Source of the DNA: Kastovskya adunca ATA6-11-RM4
GTDB lineage: Bacteria > Cyanobacteriota > Cyanobacteriia > Cyanobacteriales > Coleofasciculaceae
Length of the DNA: 64,000 bases
Direction of reading: 5' to 3'
Assembly (NCBI GenBank): GCA_019359445.1
Contig: JAHHHJ010000027.1
Coordinates: forward strand, 19,510-83,509
Part shown: in pieces, positions 55,181 through 63,812 of the stretch
Layout: each line of letters begins with the position of its first letter
Position numbering within the stretch: the first letter of the stretch is position 1
Program-made: the position numbers and the translations under genes
Notes under the pieces: generated by a model
The model's database searches: none
What the model was told of the DNA's origin: nothing
What the model saw: only the letters and a program-made list of their open reading frames with translations

Positions 55181-56293
55181 TTAGTTTACCTTACGATAAG
55201 AATAGCTATCTTTGATATTGGCAACAAAGTAACGCCCATGGGAAGATGCATCCATTAATGCACTATAAACTTCGGGAGGAACATCCAGATACTGATAAAC
55301 TTCCCCCCGATGGCGAAATTCAGCTTCAAGGATTTGAGTTGAGGGGTCGTAGCCAACGCTCCGTATGTAATTTGATTCGACTTGTATCCGCTTAGTAGCC
55401 GCATTTTGCAGCATCACATCTCTTGCTTCTTGTATGGCTTCTGGTTGATTAGGTAAATTAAAAAATTCTAGGGCGTAGTCCAAGAATTGGTCGCTGTGAT
55501 ACATGTAAAACTTAAATTCTTCCAAACCAACTTCAGACAAAATTTCCTGGACTAAATCCGGTCTGGGTTCGATGGTTTCTCCTTCATACTTCAGCCACCA
55601 ATCTTCTTTATCATCGTCGGTAACAAAGATTAGAGGCTTTTGCATGTATTTAGCGTAGTCAATGAGTTGGAACCAAAGAACGACATCTCCATAATTTTTG
55701 GGCAGGGATTTTTTTGAATCTTTATATCCTGGTGGTTTCTTGTAGCTAAACCGTTTTTCTGCCTTTTGATAAATATTTTCTAATTCTTCATCGGAGTAGG
55801 GCTTACCAACTTTACCTTCTAATAAGTCAGTTAAGGTTTCTCGCAGGTCATCAGATTCTACGTAATTTGGATGTTGCTCATGGGAGCGCGTTAAATCAGA
55901 TTTAATTTCTTCGAGAGCGGTTTCAATGGTTTTTATAATATTTCGAGTATTGATAAAAGGGTGACGCTTATAGTCTTTAAACAATTCCTGTTTGAGGCTA
56001 TTTAAGTTGCGGTCTAAAATTACTGTAATGTCTTCATAGGCTTTGACCTGGTTGGCAATGACGTACAAACGATTTTTTTGATATTCATAGGCAACCTGAT
56101 GAGGTATCCAAATTCTTTCTTTGAGTTGACCAAGAATTTCAAAAAACTTAGACCGGGTTTCAGGGGTGTAACTATAGATATGTAGTAAAACATTGGTATC
56201 AAAAGAAAAAATTCCCTCATGCCAAATTTGGGCAATTTCTTCTGGGGTCGGTTTATAATAGCCACGAAACAAATTTCGCATAGCTAGAGTCAA
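55181..56293 (-). CDS. PIN-like domain protein fused to a KTSC domain
   Basis: A 370-residue protein. The N-terminal PIN_8-type domain opens FRGYYKPTPEEIAQIWHEGI and has its first acidic residue in FSFDTNVLLHIY; later acids are in PLIFVTDDDKEDWW. A long helical region separates it from the end of the domain. The C-terminal 65 residues (about 306-370) form a KTSC domain: VESNYIRSVGYDPSTQILEA then RGEVYQYLDVPPEVYSALM. PIN_8 proteins are predicted ribonucleases; KTSC is a small domain often fused to nucleases. Role unknown, defence plausible. Confidence 0.82.
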   Translation of the reverse strand: MTLAMRNLFRGYYKPTPEEIAQIWHEGIFSFDTNVLLHIYSYTPETRSKFFEILGQLKERIWIPHQVAYEYQKNRLYVIANQVKAYEDITVILDRNLNSLKQELFKDYKRHPFINTRNIIKTIETALEEIKSDLTRSHEQHPNYVESDDLRETLTDLLEGKVGKPYSDEELENIYQKAEKRFSYKKPPGYKDSKKSLPKNYGDVVLWFQLIDYAKYMQKPLIFVTDDDKEDWWLKYEGETIEPRPDLVQEILSEVGLEEFKFYMYHSDQFLDYALEFFNLPNQPEAIQEARDVMLQNAATKRIQVESNYIRSVGYDPSTQILEAEFRHRGEVYQYLDVPPEVYSALMDASSHGRYFVANIKDSYSYRKVN

Positions 56294-56449
56294 GTTCAGG
56301 ACTATCTATATGGTATAGAGATTTCAGGCTTTTGAATAATAGGCGCGATCGCTAACCTAAAAGCGACCCTCCGCCCGGAGTCAGTACAGAGAATTTGCAC
56401 GACTCATCCATCAGGGAATCAAGCGCAGAGTTATTAAACGGAGACAAGA

Positions 56450-56911
56450 ATGAGTGTTTCTGAGAACCAATCATTGAGTGAGAGCGAGTATCAAGCGCAA
56501 TTAGACCATGTCATAAAAACCCTTAAGGAAGAATTGCCGACACTTTTTGAGCGCGATATCTCCTACGAGATTTATACGCAAGATATCTATTTCCAAGACC
56601 TAGTTAATAATTTTAAAGGTAAATTCAACTATCGCATTGTCTTTTGGACGCTACGATTTCACGCGCAACTATTTTTTACAGACATCCATTTTGATCTCCA
56701 TGACACCCAACAGGTCGCCAAGCATATTATCAAAGCGCACTGGACGGTTCGGGGTACTTTGCGGCTCCCCTGGAAACCCCAAGTGTTTTTCAATGGCGAC
56801 TCCACCTATACACTCACCGAATCCGGCTTAATCTACAACCACCTTGATACATGGGATCGTAAGCCTAGTGAGGTTTTAAAGCAGTTTTTCAAAAGGGGAG
56901 GAAAAGGCTGA
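56450..56911 (+). CDS. DUF2358 family protein
   Basis: A 153-residue NTF2-like-fold protein of the DUF2358 family, found in cyanobacteria and plastids. VIKTLKEELPTLFERDISYE, IYTQDIYFQDLVNNFKGKFN and AHWTVRGTLRLPWKPQVFFN are diagnostic. Start at ATG 56450. Function unknown. Confidence 0.9.
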   Translation: MSVSENQSLSESEYQAQLDHVIKTLKEELPTLFERDISYEIYTQDIYFQDLVNNFKGKFNYRIVFWTLRFHAQLFFTDIHFDLHDTQQVAKHIIKAHWTVRGTLRLPWKPQVFFNGDSTYTLTESGLIYNHLDTWDRKPSEVLKQFFKRGGKG

Positions 56912-56960
56912 TTGACTGACAAAAGTTTTACACTTGGCAAACGGTGAACGATGAACCTTT

Positions 56961-57617
56961 TTGTTGGGGATTTTGTCTAAAGAGCTGAGAAACAACCGGA
57001 GGGGGGAAAACTCATCAGTGTTCACTTTCCCAGTCAAGGTTTTGACTGATGATTTAGTTGCTACCCAGAAGCCAGAACCAGAGACTGAGGTAGATTGGGT
57101 ACGGCGCTGTCAAAAAGGCGATCGCTCCTGTTTTCGTAAACTTTATCAACATTACTCCCCGCGCGTGCGCTCGACGCTTTACCAACTGTGTGGGTCTGAA
57201 GCCTTAGATGATTTGGTGCAAGAGGTATTTCTCCGTACCTGGAAAGGATTGCCTAAACTGCGTCAGGCGACGCAATTTTCTACCTGGCTTTACCGGATTA
57301 GCTGGAATGTAGCTACAGATAGGCGGCGACAGTTTGCCCAAGAGTACAGCCAGAGAGAGCGGCTTACCCAGGCACTCCCAGTTCGTCCCAATGCCCCGGA
57401 TTTGATGCATCTACATTATCAGGAAGTTGTTCAGCAAGGGTTGCAACAGTTGAGTTTTGAGCATCGTGTGGTTCTGGTACTCCACGATTTAGAAGATATT
57501 CCCCAAAAGGAGATTGCTCAGATTTTGAGCATCCCCTTAGGAACAGTAAAGTCTCGCCTGTTCCATGGGCGGGCTTCCCTACGGCAATTCCTGGAGCAAC
57601 AAGGAGAGTTACTTTGA
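56961..57617 (+). CDS. ECF-type RNA polymerase sigma factor
   Basis: Up to 218 residues. The start is uncertain: TTG 56961 lacks a ribosome site, and GTG 57018 is an alternative. Region 2 is visible as CFRKLYQHYSPRVRSTLYQL then DDLVQEVFLRTWKG, and region 4 as LSFEHRVVLVLHDLEDIPQK then LGTVKSRLFHGRASLRQFL. It heads a four-gene operon: its stop overlaps the next start (TTGA 57614-57617), which encodes a probable anti-sigma factor, then a Spy-like periplasmic protein. This points to an envelope or metal stress regulon. Confidence 0.93.
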   Translation: MLGILSKELRNNRRGENSSVFTFPVKVLTDDLVATQKPEPETEVDWVRRCQKGDRSCFRKLYQHYSPRVRSTLYQLCGSEALDDLVQEVFLRTWKGLPKLRQATQFSTWLYRISWNVATDRRRQFAQEYSQRERLTQALPVRPNAPDLMHLHYQEVVQQGLQQLSFEHRVVLVLHDLEDIPQKEIAQILSIPLGTVKSRLFHGRASLRQFLEQQGELL

Positions 57618-57967
57618 GCAAGTTCCCCCCGGATGACGATCGCCTCGTTGAGTTTCTGCGTCAGCACAAGGGCACACCTCCCCCCGCCGCACCGAATTTA
57701 GAGGTGAAATTGCTACAATCCCTGAAAACAAATCCCCGCCAACCTGCTTGGTATCAGCGTTGGCAGATTGCGCCCCCTGCTATAGCGGCGGGTTTATTGG
57801 TAGCGTGGAGTAGCTATCACCTCTTGGTTGCAACCGTCGAACCGATTGATTCGGTTCCTTTAGAAGCGTTTATGGAAAGCAACTGGAATGGAGTTGTAGG
57901 GGAATCCCCGGCGACGGGACAGAGTACAGAGGTGGATTGGTTACTGTTAGCGAACCTGTCTTCCTAA
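57614..57967 (+). CDS. Probable anti-sigma factor (single membrane span)
   Basis: A 117-residue protein starting at TTG 57614 with AAGGAG seven bases upstream (57601-57606), overlapping the sigma gene by four bases. An N-terminal cytosolic part of about 55 residues (DDRLVEFLRQHKGTPPPAAP) leads to a membrane helix near IAPPAIAAGLLVAWSSYHLL, and a short acidic outer part follows. No zinc-binding HxxxCxxC is seen. The role is inferred from its coupling to the sigma gene and its topology. Confidence 0.65.
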   Translation: MSKFPPDDDRLVEFLRQHKGTPPPAAPNLEVKLLQSLKTNPRQPAWYQRWQIAPPAIAAGLLVAWSSYHLLVATVEPIDSVPLEAFMESNWNGVVGESPATGQSTEVDWLLLANLSS

Positions 57968-58011
57968 GGAATCGAGTCTAGTAAACAAAACTTTTGCAGG
58001 AGATGATTGCA

Positions 58012-58497
58012 ATGATGTTACGTCGTGTTTCTGTTTTAGGGTTAGCCCTATTATCCTTAGGTGGCGTAGTGGCGATCGTCAATCCCAACCCCTTAACGGC
58101 AGAGATTACCCAGAAATCAGGTCGAAATCCTCTGGGTGAGCGCAGCGATCGCCTAATGCAGCAACTCAACCTGACTTCAGAACAACAGCAACAGTTGCAG
58201 GCAATTCGCGAGCGAGATCAAGGTCAGATGCGCCAGCAGCGCCAGGCGTTGCACCAAGAAAAACAACAGTTAATGCAATTGATGGCAGGAAATGCCACAG
58301 AGGCTGAAATCCGCACTCAACACAATCAAGTCAAAGCGTTACAGCAGCAGTTGGGAGATGCACGTTTTGAAAGCATGTTGGCAATGCGAAATGTGTTGAC
58401 GCCAGAACAGCGGAGTCGCTTTGCACAATTGATGCAACAACGACGAGAAAATCGTCAGACTCGGATGCCCAATGCTCAAGGACAGCGAAGAAGTTGA
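58012..58497 (+). CDS. Spy/CpxP-like periplasmic protein
   Basis: A 161-residue exported protein. GGAG at 57999-58002 fits ATG 58012, nine bases on (MMLRRVSVLGLALLSLGGVV as signal peptide). The mature part is helical and Gln-rich and carries two LTxxQ motifs, LTSEQQQQLQAI and LTPEQRSRFAQLMQQR, the signature of the Spy/CpxP family of periplasmic chaperones and metal sensors. It follows the anti-sigma gene and likely acts as the periplasmic sensor or effector of the same stress response. Confidence 0.85.
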   Translation: MMLRRVSVLGLALLSLGGVVAIVNPNPLTAEITQKSGRNPLGERSDRLMQQLNLTSEQQQQLQAIRERDQGQMRQQRQALHQEKQQLMQLMAGNATEAEIRTQHNQVKALQQQLGDARFESMLAMRNVLTPEQRSRFAQLMQQRRENRQTRMPNAQGQRRS

Positions 58498-59138
58498 GGT
58501 TTATTTACCTCCACGGATTTGCCTCTAGCCCCCTTTCGAGTAAAGCGGTGTATTTGCGCGATCGCTTGGCGTCGTTACAAATCCCTTTACAAGTTCCTGA
58601 CTTAAATCAAGGGGACTTTTCGCAGTTAACGATTTCGCGCCAAGCACGTCACGTGGAGGCAGAGTTTCTGGCAACGCCCTCTGTCCCCGTAACGCTAATA
58701 GGTTCGAGCTTGGGAGGATTGACCGCCGCTTGGTTGGGACAACAACACCCCCAAGTGCAGCAACTCGTCTTACTTGCTCCGGCGTTTGGTTTTCTCGACC
58801 ACTGGTTATCCCGCTTGGGAGAAGAACAACGGCGTCAGTGGCAAGCTTCCGGATACTTATCGGTCTATCACTACGGTGAAAGGCGATCGCTCCCCCTGCA
58901 CTACCAGTTTGTCGAAGATGCCAAAAAACTTAATGAATCGCAGTGGTTGCGCCCGATTCCGACGCTAATTTTGCATGGCATCCACGATCAGGTGATTCCG
59001 ATTGCCGCTAGCCGTCACTATGCACGGGAACGTCCCTGGGTAAAACTGATCGAACTCAACAGCGATCATGCCTTAGGTGATGTCTTGCCCCAGATTTGGG
59101 ACGTTGTACAGAAATTTTGTCAGTTAACAACACACTAA
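58494..59138 (+). CDS. YqiA/YcfP-like alpha/beta hydrolase
   Basis: A 214-residue hydrolase that starts at TTG 58494, overlapping the Spy-like stop by four bases (TTGA). FIYLHGFASSPLSSKAVYLR and the nucleophile elbow LIGSSLGGLTA (GSSLGG) are typical. Asp in ILHGIHDQVIP and His in LNSDHALGD complete the triad. It ends the operon of sigma factor, anti-sigma and Spy-like genes. Substrate unknown. Confidence 0.9.
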   Translation: MRFIYLHGFASSPLSSKAVYLRDRLASLQIPLQVPDLNQGDFSQLTISRQARHVEAEFLATPSVPVTLIGSSLGGLTAAWLGQQHPQVQQLVLLAPAFGFLDHWLSRLGEEQRRQWQASGYLSVYHYGERRSLPLHYQFVEDAKKLNESQWLRPIPTLILHGIHDQVIPIAASRHYARERPWVKLIELNSDHALGDVLPQIWDVVQKFCQLTTH

Positions 59139-59282
59139 TGACTGATGGCCACGATTAGGTGCTATCCTCCAACTCAAGCGTAACGTCATCTAAAGTCAGA
59201 AAAATCAAGAATGAAGTTGCGATTTTCATCCTTCATCCTTGACACTTCATACTTTTGATAACGTTCATACTCTTGAGAGGAT

Positions 59283-60149
59283 ATGGAACCCGAACAACTG
59301 CTTGTCAATGGAATTGCAGTCGGCAGCATTATTGCCCTAGCAGCAGTAGGACTAACGCTGACCTACGGAATTTTGCGGCTATCTAACTTTGCCCATGGTG
59401 ACTTTATGACCTTGGGCGCTTATCTCACCTGGCTAGCGAATATCAGCGGGGTGAATATCTGGCTAGCGATGCTGCTCGGCGCAGCAGGTACAGTTATAGC
59501 GATGTTGTTGTCGGAACTGTTGCTGTGGAAGCCGATGCGCGATGCACGGGCATCTTCCACCAGCCTGATCATCATTTCAATTGGGCTGGCGTTGTTTCTC
59601 CGCAACGGCATCATTTTTATCTGGGGCGGTAGCAATCAGTCTTATGACTTGCCGATTACCCCTGCCATTGATGTTTTTGGCGTGAAAATTGCCTATTACC
59701 GCATCGTTGTTGTTATTTTGGCAATTGTGGCGATCGCGGCTTTGCATTTCCTTCTACAAAACACCCGCATCGGTAAGGCAATGCGGGCTGTCGCTGATGA
59801 TATTGATCTAGCCCGCGTCTCCGGCATCAACGTTGAACGGGTTGTAATTTGGACGTGGGTGATCACAGGTACGTTGACAGCATTTGGGGGAGCCATGTAC
59901 GGCTTAATTACCGCTGTGCGTCCCAACATGGGCTGGTTTTTAATTCTGCCGATGTTTGCCTCGGTGATTCTCGGCGGGATTGGGAACCCTTACGGTGCTA
60001 TTTTGGGGGCACTGATTATCGGAATTTCCCAAGAGTTTAGCGTCCTTATACCTGGATTAGGCTCAGAATACAAAATTGGCGTTGCCTTGTTGATTATGGT
60101 GCTAGTTCTCCTATTTCGTCCCCAGGGCTTATTTAAGGGGACAATTTAG
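59283..60149 (+). CDS. Branched-chain amino acid ABC transporter permease (LivH type)
   Basis: A 288-residue inner-membrane permease with about eight helices. Typical LivH sequence: NGIAVGSIIALAAVGLTLTY, LSNFAHGDFMTLGAYLTWL and the EAA-like loop RAVADDIDLARVSGINVERV; the end LLFRPQGLFKG is conserved. In cyanobacteria the nearest known protein is NatD of the N-I/N-II neutral amino acid systems. No LivM, ATPase or binding-protein gene is adjacent, so it works with subunits encoded elsewhere, as known for Nat systems. Confidence 0.92.
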   Translation: MEPEQLLVNGIAVGSIIALAAVGLTLTYGILRLSNFAHGDFMTLGAYLTWLANISGVNIWLAMLLGAAGTVIAMLLSELLLWKPMRDARASSTSLIIISIGLALFLRNGIIFIWGGSNQSYDLPITPAIDVFGVKIAYYRIVVVILAIVAIAALHFLLQNTRIGKAMRAVADDIDLARVSGINVERVVIWTWVITGTLTAFGGAMYGLITAVRPNMGWFLILPMFASVILGGIGNPYGAILGALIIGISQEFSVLIPGLGSEYKIGVALLIMVLVLLFRPQGLFKGTI

Positions 60150-60171
60150 CAAGTATCTTCACACAAAACTA

Positions 60172-60219
60172 AAGACTGTTAAAGAAGCAACATTTTTTAG
60201 CTGCTTCTTTGACAGTCTT
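60172..60219. terminator. Long hairpin after the permease gene, probable terminator
   Basis: AAGACTGTTAAAGAAGCA (60172-60189) pairs with TGCTTCTTTGACAGTCTT (60202-60219) through 18 positions with one G-T pair. It separates the permease from the convergent small membrane-protein gene. No clear T-run follows on the plus strand. Confidence 0.6.
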
Positions 60220-60250
60220 CAAATTTGTCTCAGATTGAATCTGACGAGAT

Positions 60251-60394
60251 CTATGGGCTGACGACGTGGAAATAGATCGCGGCGATTAGGAAGTTACCTA
60301 ATAGCAGAAAAATTGCCCAGGCGGTACGGTAAGGATAGGGCGGCTTGCCACTTTGAGGAACTGGTCGGTCACTTTTCTTGGCTTGAGCAGTCAT
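60251..60394 (-). CDS. Tiny single-span membrane protein (hypothetical)
   Basis: A 47-residue protein from ATG 60394 with AGGAG six bases upstream (60405-60401). A polar N-terminus (MTAQAKKSDRPVPQSGKPPY) leads to one membrane helix, TAWAIFLLLGNFLIAAIYFH, ending VVSP. The helix and end resemble those of the protein at 60643. The good ribosome site and the paralogue argue that it is real. Size and form recall small accessory subunits of photosynthetic or respiratory complexes; the family is not named here. Confidence 0.75.
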   Translation of the reverse strand: MTAQAKKSDRPVPQSGKPPYPYRTAWAIFLLLGNFLIAAIYFHVVSP

Positions 60395-60642
60395 ATTTTG
60401 CTCCTAATTTAAATACTTTCTTGAAAAAGAGTAAAGTTAAACGAACCAAACAGCTAGCTTTTTGTACAAGACTTAACTATTTGCACACAAGTTTTTGTTG
60501 ATTCTCCGCCTATCTGGGGAAGAGACGCTAATACAACAACGCAGTAATTTTGGCAATCACTACATCAGTAGAAAAAGTTTTTCTAAGCCATAAAAGCAGA
60601 CAATTAAGCAGAGATTATCAATAATTTATCCAAGGTTTAACC

Positions 60643-60834
60643 CTAGGGATTGATGACTTTGAAGTAAATAGCTGCTACGAGCAAGTTGAGCAGTAGAAAG
60701 ACCGCACCCAAGGTAAAACCAAAGCCATAGGAAGGGGTCTTTTCTTCAGTTAGCACATCAGAACCGAGTTTCTTTTCTCGCTCTTGTTGTACCTGTTCAG
60801 TTTCTTGTGTTTCTCTTTTTTCTGACGTTGGCAT
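60643..60834 (-). CDS. Small single-span membrane protein, paralogue of the preceding gene
   Basis: A 63-residue protein. A charged N-terminus (KRETQETEQVQQEREKK) precedes one membrane helix, FTLGAVFLLLNLLVAAIYFK, and ends VINP. The ending LLLNLLVAAIYFKVINP aligns with LLLGNFLIAAIYFHVVSP of the 47-residue protein downstream. Start at ATG 60834; the ribosome site is weak. Both probably serve in thylakoid or plasma membrane complexes, but no name can be given. Confidence 0.7.
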   Translation of the reverse strand: MPTSEKRETQETEQVQQEREKKLGSDVLTEEKTPSYGFGFTLGAVFLLLNLLVAAIYFKVINP

Positions 60835-60953
60835 AGATAAAGATTGAAATCTGTACTTTCTTAATAAATAGCAAAGAAAGCCCTTTCTGGATAAAGCCCG
60901 TTGGATAGAGGTTTAGCAGCACTTCAGTCTGCTAGAAGTAGCAAATATTATCC

Positions 60954-61901
60954 TTAGACACTCTCCCCAGCGTGGTAGGAACTGCGTACCAAAGGACCAG
61001 AACGGACGTGGGAAAAGCCCATGGTTTTGGCGATCGCCCCCAACTCCTCAAACTCCTCCGGCGTCCAGTACTTCTGAACGGGTAAGTGTTGCAGGGAAGG
61101 GCGCATGTATTGCCCTAACGTGAGGCGATCGCACTCAACTGCCCGTAAATCCTCCATCGCCTCAATCAGTTCGGCTTTCGTTTCCCCATGCCCCAGCATC
61201 AAGCCAGATTTCGTGGGAATATTGGGATCGAGTTGTTTGACGATGCGGAGAACATCCAGGGAGCGATCGCACTGCGCCCCCCGCCGCACCTGCCCTTGCA
61301 AGCGGCGTACCGTCTCAATGTTGTGGTTGTAACACGCTGGGTGCGCTGCCACTACCGTTGCCACCCGTTGACGCTGCAAATCAGCGCCAGTTTTCCCCCA
61401 CTCTTTCCCGCCCCAGAAATCCGGCGTCAGGACTTCAACTTGCGTCTGGGGATTCAACTGCCGGATTGCCTCCATCGTGGCGACAAACCACCCCGCCCCC
61501 CCATCAGGGAGATCGTCTCTGGCCACAGAAGTCAGCACCACATAACTTAAGTTCAACAGTTGCACCGACTCAGCCACCTTTTTAGGTTCTTCAAGATCTA
61601 GAGGCATCGGTGCATGACCCTTATCCACCTGACAGAAGGCACAGGAGCGGGTGCAGGTTGGGCCCATTAAAAGAAATGTCGCCGTTTTCTGGGCGTAGCA
61701 CTCCCCCCGGTTCGGGCAACGTCCTTCTTCGCAGATCGTGTGGATTTGGCGCTGCTTAATAATTCGCTGCACCGTCGAGATTTCACTGGCTTTACCAATG
61801 GGGCGGCGTAGCCAACTGGGAAGGGCTTCTATCTGAGAACGCCACTCTGACGCATCTGGCTGGGTAGTCAAAGACCGATTCAGTTCAGTAGGCAAATCCA
61901 T
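60954..61901 (-). CDS. lipA: Lipoyl synthase
   Basis: A 315-residue radical SAM enzyme that inserts two sulfurs into octanoyl groups to form lipoyl cofactors. The radical SAM cluster is CTRSCAFC (CxxxCxxC) and the auxiliary, sulfur-donating cluster is [32 protein letters not shown] and [20 protein letters not shown] complete the family pattern. Start at ATG 61901. It is single in this region. Confidence 0.97.
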   Translation of the reverse strand: MDLPTELNRSLTTQPDASEWRSQIEALPSWLRRPIGKASEISTVQRIIKQRQIHTICEEGRCPNRGECYAQKTATFLLMGPTCTRSCAFCQVDKGHAPMPLDLEEPKKVAESVQLLNLSYVVLTSVARDDLPDGGAGWFVATMEAIRQLNPQTQVEVLTPDFWGGKEWGKTGADLQRQRVATVVAAHPACYNHNIETVRRLQGQVRRGAQCDRSLDVLRIVKQLDPNIPTKSGLMLGHGETKAELIEAMEDLRAVECDRLTLGQYMRPSLQHLPVQKYWTPEEFEELGAIAKTMGFSHVRSGPLVRSSYHAGESV

Positions 61902-62343
61902 ACATGTTTTGGTGGGCTACCAACAAAAGTGATAATCTCTACAGATACAAATGTTAAAGCATTCAACTGGAACTCTCCTTAAGGGCTGTTTTTACCGTTA
62001 CTAGTCAGACCAGATTAATTTAGAATCATTTACACAGCTTACGTTTGAGCTTTAGGGCGAAATGGTAGTAGGTTACAAGAGTTGCGACAAACTGTATCGC
62101 TTTTAACAGCCTGGAGCAATGCCAACTAGCCTCAGCAAGTGCTGGTCTATTCTTAAAACAGGTATGTACTTACTGGTCAGACAAAAATTGGCATACTTAC
62201 ACCCGGTCTTGCTGATAATTATTCAGCCTTCTCGATCTCAGCTAGTGCTTTGGGTTGGAGATTTGTTCTTTTTCGGTCGTAGGCGGCAGTCGCTTTAATA
62301 AAACTGTAGTTCTTCATTCAATCACCCCCTTAAGGAGTCAGTC
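61902..62343. other. Divergent gap between lipA and the receiver gene
   Basis: About 440 bases with no credible gene. It should hold the lipA promoter on the left and the receiver-gene promoter on the right. AAGGAGTCAGTC at 62332-62343 is the ribosome site of the next gene. No repeat or RNA was recognised. Confidence 0.4.
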
Positions 62344-62898
62344 GTGGCAAGTCACAAAATCCTGGTTATTGACGACAGTAGAGTCATCAGGGTACGCGTG
62401 CGGGAAATGTTGCCTCCAGGAAATTTTGAAGTCCTGGAAGCTAAAGATGGTGTGGAGGGAATGAATCTCATCCATCAGGAACACCCCAACTTGATTATGT
62501 TGGATTTTCTTTTGCCTCGGATGAGCGGCTGGGAAGTCTTTCAAGAGATCCAAGGTAATCCAAACCTTCAACAGATTCCGCTGGTACTCATGTCAGGACG
62601 AAAGGAAGAAGTCACTGAGAAAATCAGTGAACCTTTTGAGTATTTTGCCTTTGTCGAAAAACCATTTGAAAAGAAGCAATTGGTTGAGGCGATTAAAGAG
62701 GCAATGAGTAAAGCGAAGAATCGCCCTGTCGTCGCCGCCCCAGCCCCCGCCACAACTGAAGTAACCTCCGGAGACACGGCTTCCAATGCCGAAATTCAAG
62801 CCTTGAATGCCAAGGTAGAAAAATTGCAAGCTGAGGTAGAGGGGTTGAAGAAGCAACTCACTCAGATTGTCGGCTTCATCAAGCAAAAATTGAAGTAG
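62344..62898 (+). CDS. Response regulator with a C-terminal coiled coil
   Basis: A 184-residue protein starting at GTG 62344, with AGGAG six bases upstream. The receiver domain (about 4-120) has acidic residues in VIDDSRVIR, phospho-acceptor Asp in IMLDFLLPRMSGW and Lys in FVEKPFEKKQL. An Ala/Pro/Thr-rich linker follows, then a coiled coil (NAEIQALNAKVEKLQAEVEG). The coil suggests self-assembly or partner docking instead of DNA binding. The kinase is unknown. Confidence 0.93.
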   Translation: MASHKILVIDDSRVIRVRVREMLPPGNFEVLEAKDGVEGMNLIHQEHPNLIMLDFLLPRMSGWEVFQEIQGNPNLQQIPLVLMSGRKEEVTEKISEPFEYFAFVEKPFEKKQLVEAIKEAMSKAKNRPVVAAPAPATTEVTSGDTASNAEIQALNAKVEKLQAEVEGLKKQLTQIVGFIKQKLK

Positions 62899-63070
62899 AT
62901 GCAGGTGTAGGGGCGGATGTAGAGGTGGGTTTAGGCGATAATCTCACAACAAAACCCGCCCCATCAATTGGGGAGCAACCGATAATTCAGATACCCCAAG
63001 GGTTGGGCTGGTTTTGCTTAAACGTTGTGGGTGAGGGATAGCATTAACTGGCTACACCCTTGCCTAAAGG

Positions 63071-63664
63071 TTAATCCAACTCCCGTCGCCCTTCTAAGGC
63101 GCGTGCTAACGTCACCTCGTCGGCGTACTCCAAATCTCCACCCACAGGTAATCCAAAGGCGATGCGCGTTACCCGTGTAAAGGGTTTCAACAACTGCCCA
63201 ACATACAAAGTTGTTGTTTCGCCCTCCACACTAGGACTAATTGCCAAAATTATTTCTTTAATGTCTTTCTGGCTGCCTCTTCGTACTAGCTGCTGGATGT
63301 GGAGCTGATCGGGCCCAATGCCCTCCATCGGGGAAATTACGCCCCCTAAGACGTGATAAAGTCCTCGATACTCGCGAGTTTTTTCCAAGGCGATCACATC
63401 ACGGGAATCGGCAACGACACAGATTGTGCGTTGGTCGCGATTAGGGTTGCGGCAGATTTCACAAACAGGGTCGGCTGAAAGGTGAAAGCAAACCTGACAT
63501 AAGCCCACTTGCTTTTTCGCTTCTACCAACGCCTGAGCGAGTGCCTGGACTTCTGCCTCTGAACGCTTCAGAATATGGAGGGCTAATCGTTGTGCGGTTT
63601 TAGGGCCAACTCCAGGCAGGCGTTGCAGTTGCTCAATTAAACGCGCTAAGGGTCGGGTGTAAAT
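63071..63664 (-). CDS. recR: Recombination protein RecR, with an apparent ATT start codon
   Basis: A 197-residue protein if translation begins at ATT 63664. No ATG, GTG or TTG lies between the upstream in-frame stop and that codon, while GGAG sits nine bases before it, and the family normally starts [20 protein letters not shown]. The next normal ATG (63529) would remove the helix-hairpin-helix region [19 protein letters not shown]. The zinc finger is [16 protein letters not shown], and the Toprim domain includes [17 protein letters not shown]. RecR acts with RecF/RecO in RecA loading at gaps. Confidence 0.9.
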   Translation of the reverse strand: MYTRPLARLIEQLQRLPGVGPKTAQRLALHILKRSEAEVQALAQALVEAKKQVGLCQVCFHLSADPVCEICRNPNRDQRTICVVADSRDVIALEKTREYRGLYHVLGGVISPMEGIGPDQLHIQQLVRRGSQKDIKEIILAISPSVEGETTTLYVGQLLKPFTRVTRIAFGLPVGGDLEYADEVTLARALEGRRELD

Positions 63665-63754
63665 GGTTGTTGTCTCCGATAGCTGTAGGCTTCTATTTTT
63701 ATCTTAAAGGGGCGATCGCCTACAATCTGACTTCTACTTCAATTATGTATACCC

Positions 63755-63785
63755 ACAAAAAAGCGCCCCCCAAAGGAGAGCGCTT
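63755..63785 (-). terminator. Rho-independent terminator of psbA
   Basis: On the minus strand, AAGCGCTCTCC (63785-63775) pairs with GGGGGGCGCTT (63771-63761) through 11 positions including two G-T pairs around a TTT loop, then a T-run follows. It lies 28 bases past the psbA stop. Confidence 0.88.
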
Positions 63786-63812
63786 ATTTATTTAAGAGCT
63801 AAGAGCTAAATC

